Below are positions 36,553 through 44,746 of a stretch of 64,000 nt of DNA, piece by piece. The DNA comes from DAOUMF01 sp034408935 (GTDB taxonomy: Bacteria; Chloroflexota; Dehalococcoidia; SM23-28-2; RBG-16-64-32). The translations under genes and the position numbers were made by a program. The notes below the pieces were generated by a model, which ran no database searches, was not told the DNA's origin, and worked only from the letters and a program-made list of their open reading frames with translations. Numbering within the stretch: the stretch's first letter is position 1; the number at the start of each line of letters is the position of its first letter. The stretch is taken from positions 13,960 through 77,959 of the forward strand of contig DAOUMV010000006.1 of the NCBI GenBank assembly GCA_034408935.1, read 5' to 3'.

Positions 36553-38151
36553 CTATTCAGCGCTGTCCGGGCCGACGCGCTTGAGCAGCCAGTACTCCAG
36601 GCTATCGGACAGGGCCAGCCAGGACGCCTCGATTATGTCCGTAGAGGAGCCCACCGTGGTCCAGGTGTCCTCCCCGTCCGTGGACTCGATCAGCACACGC
36701 ACGTTGGCTCCCGTCCCGCCCGTCGAGTTGATGATCCGCACCTTGTAGTCCACTAGCTTGAGAGCGCTGATGCTGGGGAAGTGCTGCATGAGGGCCTTGC
36801 GGACGGCGGCGTCCAGAGCGTGTACGGGGCCGTTGCCCTCGGCAGCCGTGTGGTACACCTGGTCATCGACCGCGACCTTGACCATCGCCTCAGACAGCAT
36901 CTCGCGACCGGCCTCGCCCGGCTTGTGGTGCCGCCGCTCGACCACCATGAAGTCCTCCAGTTCGAACGGCGCTTCGTAGCCCGGGCGGCCCCGACGCACC
37001 AGCAGTTCGAACGACGCCTCCGCCCCCTCGTACTGATAGCCCCGGCTCTCCATCAGCTTCACCTGGTTCAGCAGACTCTGCGCCTCGTCGCCCTCCAGCG
37101 GGATGTCGATCCCCTGCTCCCGCATCTTGGCCAGGATGTTCCGCCGCCCGGCCAGCTCCGAGACGAGGATGCGGGTGTCGTTCCCCACGTCGGCGGGGTT
37201 CACATGCTGGTAGGACCACTCCTCCTTGACCACCGCAGCCACGTGCAGCCCCGCCTTGTGCGCGAACGCGGCCGAGCCCACGTACGGCTGCCTCGGGTTC
37301 AGGGGAAGGTTGGCGATCTCGCTGACGTAGCGAGAGGCCTCGGTTAGGTGGGTCAACTGCTCGTCTGAGACGACGTCCAGCCCCAGCTTCAGCTTCAGGT
37401 TGGCGATGACGCTGAACATGTTGGCGTTCCCACACATGTCACCGTAGCCGTTGGCTGCGGCATGGACTTGGGTCGCCCCCATCTCTACGGCGGCCAGGGT
37501 ACTGGCCACGGCTACGCCGGCGCCGTTGTGCGTGTGGATCCCTATCGCGCAGTCCATCTCCCCCACCACAGCCCCCACCACCTCCGCAACCCGCGAGGTG
37601 ATGGCGCCGCCGTTCGTGTCACATAGCACCACACAGTCGGCTCCCGCTCCGGCCGCCGTTTTCAAGCACTGTATCGCGTACGCGCGATCCGAGGCGAACC
37701 CATCGAAGAAGTGCTCAGCGTCGAAGAACACCCGCAGCCCCTGCGATCTGAGATAGCGCACCGACTCGGCGATCATCGCCAGGTTCTCCTCGGCGGTGGT
37801 CTCCAGGATGCGGCTCACATGCTGGTCGTGCGCCTTGCCCACGATCGTGACAACGCGGGTGCCGGCGTCCACCAGGGCCCGCAAGTTGGGGTCCGAGTCC
37901 GCACTCGAGCCGGCGTGGCGGGTGGAGCCGAAGGCGGCGATCTGCGCGTTCCTCAGGGCCAGCGACCGGGCCCGCACGAAGAACTCGGCGTCCTTCGGGT
38001 TGGAACCCGGCCAACCCCCCTCGATGTAGTGGACACCCAGCTCATCCAGCTTACGGGCGATCTTCAGCTTGTCCTCAACGGAGAGGGAAATGCCCTCCAT
38101 CTGGGTGCCATCGCGGAGGGTCGTATCGTATAGCTCGATCTGATCAGCCAT
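36553..38151 (-). CDS. cimA: (R)-citramalate synthase
   Basis: 532 residues. Condenses pyruvate and acetyl-CoA to citramalate, opening a threonine-independent route to isoleucine that then uses LeuC, LeuD and LeuB (present at 57-63 kb). Seen: YDTTLRDGTQMEGISLS, YIEGGWPGSNPKDAEFF, CDTNGGA, IGIHTHNGAGVAVA with the HTH metal ligands, GYGDMCGNANM, then the C-terminal regulatory domain (GNGPVHALDAAVRKAL, STGGTGANVRVLIES). The length and the GxWPGSNPKD motif separate it from LeuA and homocitrate synthase. Confidence 0.95.
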   Translation of the reverse strand: MADQIELYDTTLRDGTQMEGISLSVEDKLKIARKLDELGVHYIEGGWPGSNPKDAEFFVRARSLALRNAQIAAFGSTRHAGSSADSDPNLRALVDAGTRVVTIVGKAHDQHVSRILETTAEENLAMIAESVRYLRSQGLRVFFDAEHFFDGFASDRAYAIQCLKTAAGAGADCVVLCDTNGGAITSRVAEVVGAVVGEMDCAIGIHTHNGAGVAVASTLAAVEMGATQVHAAANGYGDMCGNANMFSVIANLKLKLGLDVVSDEQLTHLTEASRYVSEIANLPLNPRQPYVGSAAFAHKAGLHVAAVVKEEWSYQHVNPADVGNDTRILVSELAGRRNILAKMREQGIDIPLEGDEAQSLLNQVKLMESRGYQYEGAEASFELLVRRGRPGYEAPFELEDFMVVERRHHKPGEAGREMLSEAMVKVAVDDQVYHTAAEGNGPVHALDAAVRKALMQHFPSISALKLVDYKVRIINSTGGTGANVRVLIESTDGEDTWTTVGSSTDIIEASWLALSDSLEYWLLKRVGPDSAE

Positions 38152-38288
38152 TGCGACGCTAGTTTAGCCGAATGCGGAATGTAGAGGAAGGGCCACGATT
38201 CGACGGCAGCGGTCCTCGAACGCCTCACCCGCCGAGGTACGCGCTAGGCCTTGTACCACTTCCGACACCAGGGTCTCGTAGCCCGCTG

Positions 38289-38294
38289 TACAAT
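38289..38294 (+). promoter_or_regulatory. -10 element close to the EamA start
   Basis: TACAAT lies 10 bp before the ATG at 38305. No good -35 and no Shine-Dalgarno sequence are visible. Transcription would begin within a few bases of the start codon, so the mRNA is probably leaderless. Confidence 0.4.
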
Positions 38295-38304
38295 AGTCCC
38301 ACCC

Positions 38305-39177
38305 ATGACGACCGTTGCCTTCGCGCTTGTCATCGCCTCGGCGGTCTTCCATTCCACCTGGAACTTCCTGCTCAAGCGGAGCGACGACAAGAGCGCCTTC
38401 CTCTGGTCGTTGGGCGTTGTCTCATTCGTCGCCTTCCTCATCCCAGCGGCAGTGTCTGCCTACATCGACGGAATCGGCACCCGCGGTCTGGTGTTCGGCG
38501 CCGTGAGCGCCCTCATCCACGGCGTCTACGGGCTGGCCCTCTCCCGAGGCTACCAGCTCGGCGATCTATCCGCTGTCTATCCCATATCGAGGGGCATGGG
38601 CCCGACACTCATACCCATCGCCGCCGTGCTCCTGCTGGACGAACGTGCTTCCGTCGCTGCCGGTTTCGGGATCGCGCTGGTCGTGGCCGGGATCTACGTT
38701 ATCAACATCGAAGGCCGCTCCCCCCGGGACCTCGCTCAGCCCTTGCGCGCCCTTAACCGCCCGGCCATCCGCGTGGCTTTCCTCACCGGCGCCCTCATCG
38801 CCTCCTATTCACTTTGGGACAAGACCGCTCTCGATCACGTGTCGCCTGTCACCCTGAACCAGTTCGGGCTGGCGGGGTGGCTGCTGGTCCTCGCTCCCTT
38901 GGCCCTTCGAAGCGGAGCAGCGCCCGTCCGCAGGGAGTGGCGGGAGCGAGGTCGGAGTGTCCTCGTCGCCGGCATACTGGCGCCCGTGGGCTACATCCTG
39001 GTCCTGGCGGCGCTTACCACCAGCCGCATCAGCTACATCGCGCCCGCCCGAGAGATGGGCATCGTCCTCAGCGCCTTCCTGGGCGTCCTCTTCCTGGGCG
39101 AAGGATACGGGGCTTGGCGCATCTTGGGCTCACTCCTTGTCCTGGGCGGCGTGCTCACTCTAGGTCTTGCCCCCTGA
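38305..39177 (+). CDS. EamA/DMT-superfamily transporter
   Basis: 290 residues with ten predicted membrane helices in two EamA halves. Seen: VIASAVFHSTWNFLLKRSDD at the start, YPISRGMGPTLIPIAAVLLL in half 1, and YIAPAREMGIVLSAFLGVLF in half 2, both typical of drug/metabolite exporters. The ATG at 38305 is chosen because the first helix begins there. Divergent from cimA. Substrate unknown; amino acids or small metabolites are common for the family. Confidence 0.87.
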   Translation: MTTVAFALVIASAVFHSTWNFLLKRSDDKSAFLWSLGVVSFVAFLIPAAVSAYIDGIGTRGLVFGAVSALIHGVYGLALSRGYQLGDLSAVYPISRGMGPTLIPIAAVLLLDERASVAAGFGIALVVAGIYVINIEGRSPRDLAQPLRALNRPAIRVAFLTGALIASYSLWDKTALDHVSPVTLNQFGLAGWLLVLAPLALRSGAAPVRREWRERGRSVLVAGILAPVGYILVLAALTTSRISYIAPAREMGIVLSAFLGVLFLGEGYGAWRILGSLLVLGGVLTLGLAP

Positions 39178-39250
39178 CGGAGCCGCGCAGGACACCGGCG
39201 GTGACGTAGAATGGAGGCTGTGCGTAGAGTCAGAAGAAAGGAGGAGGGCC

Positions 39251-39832
39251 ATGCCTCAGGTCGATAGGGAGGAGTTCACCAAGAAGGGATACTTCCTGAG
39301 GCTCGACTTCACCGTCGTCCAGCGCCCGACAGAAGACGAGCTCGCCCGCATGGAGGAGGTGTCAGCCAAGATCGACTACTCGGAGATGTCCAGCACGGAG
39401 GCCGACCGTGAAGCCGCGTTCGCCATAGACGCCCAGCCACCGGTCGCGTGGGGAACGCGGACGTTCACGACAGAGGCCGCCGCTGCCGTTTGGGGCGCTC
39501 TGGACGAGCGGGGGCTCGGCGGGATGCCGCCGCTGGCGGTGCTACCTGGGCAATGGCGTCGTGTGCTGGGGCCTTACCAGCTCGGCATCGCCATGGAGCC
39601 CGGGAAGAGCTGGGAGATTGCTGGCAAGAGCGTGAAGGGCGCCCTCCACGCTTACCGGAAGACCGAAGAGAGTGAAAGGGAAGACATCAAGCTACACATA
39701 CTCGAGGACGAAGAAGGACTCCCTGTGTCACTGATCCTCGTGAACCACAGGACAGGCGAGGTGGTAATCGCGTTCGCTCCGGAAGACAGGAAGGCCGCGA
39801 AGGAGCTCCTAACCAAGGCCGAAGAGTCGTAG
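39251..39832 (+). CDS. Protein of unknown function
   Basis: 193 residues, soluble, mixed charge. The ATG has GGAGG 5 bp upstream. I recognise no family. Visible: VDREEFTKKGYFLRLDFTVV near the start, FTTEAAAAVWGALDERGL in the middle and a charged C-terminus (APEDRKAAKELLTKAEES). No signal peptide or membrane helix. It lies between the EamA transporter and the sulfatase, all on the plus strand. Confidence 0.65.
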   Translation: MPQVDREEFTKKGYFLRLDFTVVQRPTEDELARMEEVSAKIDYSEMSSTEADREAAFAIDAQPPVAWGTRTFTTEAAAAVWGALDERGLGGMPPLAVLPGQWRRVLGPYQLGIAMEPGKSWEIAGKSVKGALHAYRKTEESEREDIKLHILEDEEGLPVSLILVNHRTGEVVIAFAPEDRKAAKELLTKAEES

Positions 39833-40001
39833 CGCCCGGCAGCGCTGAAGCGGGGCCCCGCACCGCTATCGCGCTCACAACGATCGAGAGTGGGGACTAC
39901 CCAGCCCGCGCCGAAGCCTGTGCTATATTCGACGGGGCCAGTGTGGAATACCGGATGCGGGATGTCCGCTCGAAGGCGTGTTTGAGGGAGGAGCGCAGAT
40001 T

Positions 40002-41306
40002 ATGCCGAGAGGCAAGATGAACGTTGTGGTCGTCATTTGCCATGATCTCGGCGCGCATATGGGCTGCTATGGCGTCCCGGAGGCGCGAACGCCGAATCTC
40101 GACCGTTTCGCCGCCGAGGGGATACGCTTCTCGAACCACTTCTGCTGCGCCCCACAATGCAGTCCTTCCCGTGCGGCGTTGTGGACAGGCCGGTATCCGC
40201 ACGCAAACGGCGTGGTTGGGCTTTCGCATTCCGGTTTTGGGAACGAGTATCACGAGGACGAGCGCCACGTTGTCCAGATACTGGACAAGGCAGGATACGA
40301 AACCCACCTCTTTGGCCTCCAGCATGTTTCCGCCAGGCCGGAGAGATGCGGGTTCAAGACGGTCCACGGGTTGGCACCGTGCGCGCAGGTTGCCGACCGG
40401 ACTGGCCAGTTCCTTGAGGAAAGAAGGAACACAGAGCCGCCGCTATACGTGCAGGTGGGATTCTTTGAGGCGCATCGGCCCTTTCTGCACCCGGACGTGG
40501 AGGTGTTGGACCCGGCGCAGGTCACTGTGCCACCCTACCTGCCCGATATCCCGGAAGTGCGCGAAGACCTCGCGGATATGGAGGCGTCCATTTCGTCTGC
40601 GGACAAGGCTTTCGGCAAGATCGTTGAGGCCGTGGATCGATCCGGCATGGGAGACAGTACGATCGTCATCTTCACGGTCGATCACGGCATCCCATTCACA
40701 CGTGCCAAGATGACGCTGTACGACCCAGGCATCGAGACCGCTTTGCTCATGCGGGTCCCGGGCGTCGAAGGAGGGAAGGTCTTCGACGAACCGATCTCAA
40801 ATGTGGACGTTCTTCCCACCCTTCTCGATCTTCTCGGCGTGCACACACCGGAGAACGTGCAGGGTCGGAGCTTCCAGCCGCTCATCATGGGGGAGAACTA
40901 CGAGCGCAACCAGGCCATCTTCGCAGAGAAAACCTACCACACCTACTATGACCCCATGCGGTGCATACGAACGGAGCGCTGGAAGCTCATAGCGAACTTC
41001 GAGTTTGCCCCCTGGCAGGACACCTCGCCCGACTACAACGACAACGCCAAGAGCTACGTCGAGGCCGCCAAAGCTCTCGCCGTGCCCTATGACCGACAGT
41101 ATCACCCACCGTTCGAACTGTATGACCTGGAGAACGATCCGTGGGAGCAGCGTGATCTGGCAGACAGCGCCGAGCACCAAGAGACCCGCGACGAACTGAT
41201 CCGCCGGCTCCGCCGGTGGATGAGAGACACCGCGGACCCGCTTCTTGAGGGGCCAATGGCCCAGGGTGCGTACAGGAGGAGGATGGCTGAGTTCCAGCGG
41301 ATCTGA
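40002..41306 (+). CDS. Sulfatase family hydrolase
   Basis: 434 residues from ATG 40002, preceded by GGGAGGAG. Alkaline-phosphatase superfamily. Seen: VVVICHDLGAHMGCYG, TPNLDRFAAEGIRFSNHF, the sulfatase signature CSPSRAALWTGRYP, whose Cys is converted to formylglycine, EAHRPF, FTVDHGIPFTRAKMTLYDPG (metal and substrate site) and ENDPWEQRDL near the end. The first metal site reads CHDLG instead of the usual DDxR/DD pair, a variant known in some subfamilies. No signal peptide, so probably cytoplasmic. No maturase is visible in the window. A TATATT box lies at 39924-39929. Confidence 0.9.
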   Translation: MPRGKMNVVVVICHDLGAHMGCYGVPEARTPNLDRFAAEGIRFSNHFCCAPQCSPSRAALWTGRYPHANGVVGLSHSGFGNEYHEDERHVVQILDKAGYETHLFGLQHVSARPERCGFKTVHGLAPCAQVADRTGQFLEERRNTEPPLYVQVGFFEAHRPFLHPDVEVLDPAQVTVPPYLPDIPEVREDLADMEASISSADKAFGKIVEAVDRSGMGDSTIVIFTVDHGIPFTRAKMTLYDPGIETALLMRVPGVEGGKVFDEPISNVDVLPTLLDLLGVHTPENVQGRSFQPLIMGENYERNQAIFAEKTYHTYYDPMRCIRTERWKLIANFEFAPWQDTSPDYNDNAKSYVEAAKALAVPYDRQYHPPFELYDLENDPWEQRDLADSAEHQETRDELIRRLRRWMRDTADPLLEGPMAQGAYRRRMAEFQRI

Positions 41307-41469
41307 GACCGCTGGCGGGAACCCTGGAGCGCGCGGAGCAGCACCGGCTCTCAGATTCCCAGAGCTGTACCTGGCCCTAGACAGCGCCCAAGGACTATTC
41401 GTCCCGCCAGCACGCTGGACGCAGTGCGATCGCCCATACCCAGCCCTGCCTGGCAGAGCCGCCTGCCGG

Positions 41470-42015
41470 CTACAGCAACGTCACCAGCTCGTCTACCAGC
41501 CGTCGCATGCGCTCAAAGGTATCGGGCCCGGTTTTCTCGTCTTCCTTCGCGAACAGCTCTGCAAGGTCATCCAGTTCCTCCTGTGAAAGGGTCCTTTCAA
41601 CCATGGGGAAGAAGATGCGATCCTCGCGGTGAATGTGATGCCTGTAAAGGGTGACTAGGGAGGCAAGGTTCTCGAGCATGTCGATCACCTGGGCGTCGCT
41701 GCCCTTGGAATAGCCGTTCAGCGCGTTGGCCATCTCGCTGATGAACTCGCGACCGTGGTCATGCTGGTTCCGCAGGGCCTCGATCTGGGCGTCAAGCTCG
41801 CCCTGGTGCTTCGCGGCCAGACGGCCGAACATCAGATACTCTTCCTTGAAATGGTGGCGCTTGTCTAGAAAGGTGCGGGCGAACTCCACTGCCTTTTCGA
41901 AGAACTCGGCCGGAGGATTGACCCCTTGCTCCATCTTGTGGGTGGCCAGGCTGAAGCTATCGAGCGCTTGCCTGATGAGGCGGTGCTCATCTGCAAGGAT
42001 TTCGATCGGATGCAC
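41470..42015 (-). CDS. Hemerythrin-domain protein
   Basis: 181 residues from GTG 42015, which has GGGAGGAG 6 bp upstream. Four-helix bundle carrying a di-iron site: DEHRLIRQAL, KRHHFKEEYLMFGRL, NQHDHGREFI and YRHHIHREDRIFFPMVE supply the His and Glu ligands. Family members sense or store oxygen, or repair iron centres. Single gene, pointing away from purU. Confidence 0.9.
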   Translation of the reverse strand: MHPIEILADEHRLIRQALDSFSLATHKMEQGVNPPAEFFEKAVEFARTFLDKRHHFKEEYLMFGRLAAKHQGELDAQIEALRNQHDHGREFISEMANALNGYSKGSDAQVIDMLENLASLVTLYRHHIHREDRIFFPMVERTLSQEELDDLAELFAKEDEKTGPDTFERMRRLVDELVTLL

Positions 42016-42149
42016 GCTCTCTCCTCCCTTCACAACGACTATATTTGGATGTCATGACTTCTTCTCAACGATTGAAGGGCCAGATTCCATCCTAGCATGA
42101 TGAGCCCAGAGTGCGTCCAGGGAACGAGACCGCACAGGGTCGTCGCAGG

Positions 42150-42188
42150 TCAATCCCCGACAGGCACATGCTGTATGCGCGGCTCCAT
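42150..42188 (-). pseudogene. Relic: 5' end of a cyclase/hydrolase-type gene
   Basis: ATG at 42188 with GGGAGG upstream encodes MEPRIQHVPVGD and then a stop. The start and promoter resemble those of the relic at 51522-51649 (MESQIRFC...), and the pattern MExxI is the usual beginning of alpha/beta-hydrolase-adenylate cyclase proteins. Only about 12 codons survive. Confidence 0.45.
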
Positions 42189-42213
42189 CACTGGCCTCCC
42201 TTGTTGCGCAGCA

Positions 42214-42242
42214 AGCATGGCGCCGAAGAGGGCAGCCGTCAA
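42214..42242 (-). promoter_or_regulatory. Orphan promoter before the 42.2-kb relic
   Basis: Minus strand -35 TTGACG (42237-42242), 17 bp, -10 CATGCT (42214-42219). The block aligns with the promoter at 51672-51700 (TTGACG, 17 bp, TATGCT), including flanking bases. Confidence 0.5.
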
Positions 42243-42260
42243 AGAGAGAGCGCGTAGCCA

Positions 42261-42327
42261 CCCCGCCCCAAGGTTGTTCGTCCCACCCGACCCACCCCCG
42301 AACTCCGTTCAGACTTAACCCCGCCCC
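42261..42327 (-). repeat. 66-bp GC-rich dispersed repeat, copy 1
   Basis: Bounded at both ends by GGGGCGGGG (minus strand) with a core containing AAGTCTGAACGGAGTTC. The same sequence occurs at 51785-51850 in the opposite orientation. Both copies lie upstream of the related orphan promoters. Other parts of the 42,016-42,457 gap hold the relic, the orphan promoter and the purU promoter. Confidence 0.8.
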
Positions 42328-42434
42328 ATCATCGAGGCGAGGTGGCCGGATTCTGAGAGCCTGTCCGCCTGGGGCGGATGAAGTCTTAGGGGTGGGGTCG
42401 CCTGATCCCGCCGCGCGCCCTGCAACACGACTGC

Positions 42435-42440
42435 TATAAT
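42435..42440 (+). promoter_or_regulatory. -10 element for purU
   Basis: Perfect TATAAT 17 bp before the purU ATG. No clear -35 and no Shine-Dalgarno sequence. The transcript would have a leader of about 10 nt or none. Confidence 0.45.
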
Positions 42441-42457
42441 CGCGTCGGACTATACAG

Positions 42458-43321
42458 ATGAACGAAACACGCGTGACCGCAGTCCTCCTCCTCTCCTGCC
42501 CGGACCAGAAGGGCCTAGTGGCCTCCGTCTCCGACTTCCTGTACCGAAACGAAGGCAACATCATCCACGCCGACCAGCACACCGACGCCGAGGAGGGCAT
42601 CTTCCTCCAGCGCGTCGAGTGGGAGCTGGCTGGCTTCCGCATCCCCCGCGAGGAGATCAGCGAGGCGTTTCGGCCCCTCGCCGAGCGGTTCGGCATGACC
42701 TGGCGCCTTCACTTCTCCGACTACCTGCCGCGCGTCGCCGTGTTCGTCTCCAAGCAGGCCCACTGCATGTACGACCTCCTGGCCCGACAGCGCATGCAGG
42801 AGTTCCGGGCGGAGATCCCACTGGTGATCAGCAACCACCCGGACCTGCGGTCAGTGGCGGAGAGCTTCGACGCGGAGTACCACCACTTCCCCATCACGCC
42901 GGAGACGAAGGCCGCCCAGGAGCAGGCCATCATCGAGACGTTGGAAGTGCAGCGCATCGACCTCATTGTCCTGGCCCGCTACATGCAGATCCTGACCGAC
43001 AACTTCGCCGCCCGCTACCCCGGCCGCATCATCAACATCCACCACTCGTTCCTCCCCGCCTTCGCGGGGGCGCGCCCCTACCACAAGGCCTACGACCGCG
43101 GGGTGAAGGTGATCGGCGCCACCGCCCACTACGTGACGGCCGAGCTGGACCAGGGGCCGATCATCGACCAGGACGTGGTTCGGGTCAGCCACCGCGACTC
43201 GGTCGCCGACATGGTGCGCAAGGGCCGAGACCTGGAGAAGGTGGTGCTGGGGCGAGCTGTCGACCTCCACCTGCGCAACCGCATCATCGTCTACGGCAAC
43301 AGGACGGTCGTGTTCGACTAG
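42458..43321 (+). CDS. purU: Formyltetrahydrofolate deformylase
   Basis: 287 residues. Hydrolyses 10-formyl-THF to formate and THF, balancing one-carbon pools and feeding PurT. Seen: an N-terminal ACT domain (LLLSCPDQKGLVASVSDFLY), then the formyltransferase-like domain with ISNHPDLRSVAE, LARYMQILTD, INIHHSFLPAFAGARPYHKA and TAELDQGPIIDQD carrying the catalytic Asn/His/Asp set. Full length. Confidence 0.96.
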   Translation: MNETRVTAVLLLSCPDQKGLVASVSDFLYRNEGNIIHADQHTDAEEGIFLQRVEWELAGFRIPREEISEAFRPLAERFGMTWRLHFSDYLPRVAVFVSKQAHCMYDLLARQRMQEFRAEIPLVISNHPDLRSVAESFDAEYHHFPITPETKAAQEQAIIETLEVQRIDLIVLARYMQILTDNFAARYPGRIINIHHSFLPAFAGARPYHKAYDRGVKVIGATAHYVTAELDQGPIIDQDVVRVSHRDSVADMVRKGRDLEKVVLGRAVDLHLRNRIIVYGNRTVVFD

Positions 43322-43345
43322 GGGGCCGCCGCGCGCCAACTGATC

Positions 43346-43374
43346 TTCACTCGCCAAGGTCGATAGGTTATAGT
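43346..43374 (+). promoter_or_regulatory. Sigma-70-type promoter for the lipoprotein gene
   Basis: -35 TTCACT (43346-43351), 17 bp, -10 TATAGT (43369-43374). The ATG follows at 43434 with GGAGG upstream. Confidence 0.5.
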
Positions 43375-43433
43375 GGCTCCCAAGATCTAATCCCAACTGC
43401 CGTGCGGAACCGTCTGAGACTGGAGGCCACTTG

Positions 43434-44501
43434 ATGCGCACCCTGAAGCTTTCCCTGGTTGTCATTGCTGCCGCGATCCTTGCTCTACTGATGGCCGCAG
43501 CCTGCGGCGGCGACGGCGATAACGGCGACGATAGCGGCACGGCAGAGGTCGAGCTTCCATCGCCCGGCGAATACGAATTCGCCGTCACGGGCACGATGGA
43601 AATTGAAATCATGGAGGACCAGGTGAGCGCCGCTCCGGCAATGGCCCAGGGAGAGGACACGCAGACCGTGGACCTGACGGGCGACGCCACCATCAACTTC
43701 GAAACCGGCGAGTTCAACATCGCTCAGTTCGGGATTAGCGGAAAAATCACCTTGGGAGGTGAGGAGACAGATATCCAGGTCAACCAGAACCCGGACACAC
43801 CATCCACAGGACAGACAACGGCGGACGAGACCAAGATCGATCTCTACCTGGAGATTGAGTTGAACAACGCCCAGACCATCGTCGGGAGAAACGAGGACCC
43901 GGTGCGCCTGCAAGCCGATGGGCCGTGGTACTTTGCAGAAGGCACTACGGGTCAGGGCCCGCCTTTCATCCTGGAGACGCCGGATGGCAGTCCGACTGTC
44001 CTGTTCTACAGCACCTCTGGGGATACACCCATTGTTGCGGAAAGAGCTATGTCCCTCTCGTTCACACCCGCGCAGCCCGGGACGCATCCGGACGAGGTTG
44101 ACCAGGACGGCGACGGAGACGAAGAGCCCACGCCGACGCCCACGGAGGAACCGGCCGCCCAGCAGGTGCAGGTGGATGTGCGCGCGGGTTGTGAGCACAC
44201 CCAGCCCGGGGTTCAGAGTGACCTGGTGGCCTTGGTCCTGGCGCACCTCGTAGGAGCAGCCCCTGTGGAAGGGGCGACGGTGGAGGCCAGCGCCCAGGGC
44301 CCCGGCATCTTGGAGGGGACGGCTTCAGGCGTGACGGACGCCGAGGGGGCGGCCCAGCTGAGATTCCCCATCAACCAGTTCGGCCCGTACGACATCATGG
44401 TGGATCAGGTCACCGGTCCCGACGGCACCCCGCTGGAGATAGCGCCCGGCAGCCAGACCAGCATAATGTTCGAGGTGGGCGAGGTATGCATCCTACCCTA
44501 G
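43434..44501 (+). CDS. Lipoprotein of unknown function
   Basis: 355 residues. Lipoprotein signal with lipobox LMAAAC at about residues 19-24, followed by an acidic Gly/Asp linker. Residues about 35-205 look like a beta-rich domain (YEFAVTGTMEIEIMED, FGISGKITLGGEETDI). An acidic, Pro/Thr-rich linker (DGDGDEEPTPTPTEEP) leads to an Ig-like C-terminal domain (VEGATVEASAQGPGILEGTA, DAEGAAQLRFP). No known family for the first domain. Exposed on the outer face of the membrane. Confidence 0.75.
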   Translation: MRTLKLSLVVIAAAILALLMAAACGGDGDNGDDSGTAEVELPSPGEYEFAVTGTMEIEIMEDQVSAAPAMAQGEDTQTVDLTGDATINFETGEFNIAQFGISGKITLGGEETDIQVNQNPDTPSTGQTTADETKIDLYLEIELNNAQTIVGRNEDPVRLQADGPWYFAEGTTGQGPPFILETPDGSPTVLFYSTSGDTPIVAERAMSLSFTPAQPGTHPDEVDQDGDGDEEPTPTPTEEPAAQQVQVDVRAGCEHTQPGVQSDLVALVLAHLVGAAPVEGATVEASAQGPGILEGTASGVTDAEGAAQLRFPINQFGPYDIMVDQVTGPDGTPLEIAPGSQTSIMFEVGEVCILP

Positions 44502-44659
44502 GGCTGCTGACGGCGTTCGGGCACGACGGCATGTTCGCCCCAGTGGCGTCGGGCGGTGATGTGACGGGAGCCGACCCCACCGAGCCGCTTCTCGAGTTGC
44601 CAGAGGAGGCGATCGTGATCGAGGAGGTGGAGGATGTCTCGGCGACGGACGGCGGGTAG
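44486..44659 (+). CDS. Possible small acidic protein
   Basis: 57 codons beginning with ATG inside the end of the lipoprotein gene (16-bp overlap): MHPTLGLLTAFGHDGMF, then a strongly acidic tail (ELPEEAIVIEEVEDVSA). It could be translated by coupling. No family and no ribosome-binding site of its own, so it may be chance. The sequence up to 44,746 shows nothing else. Confidence 0.25.
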   Translation: MHPTLGLLTAFGHDGMFAPVASGGDVTGADPTEPLLELPEEAIVIEEVEDVSATDGG

Positions 44660-44746
44660 CCCAACCGAACCGGTTGCTCCGCTCCTCAGGATGTGCGCGA
44701 CTTCAAGGCGCGCGCTGAGCCCATACGATTTCCCCTCCGACGCGTC

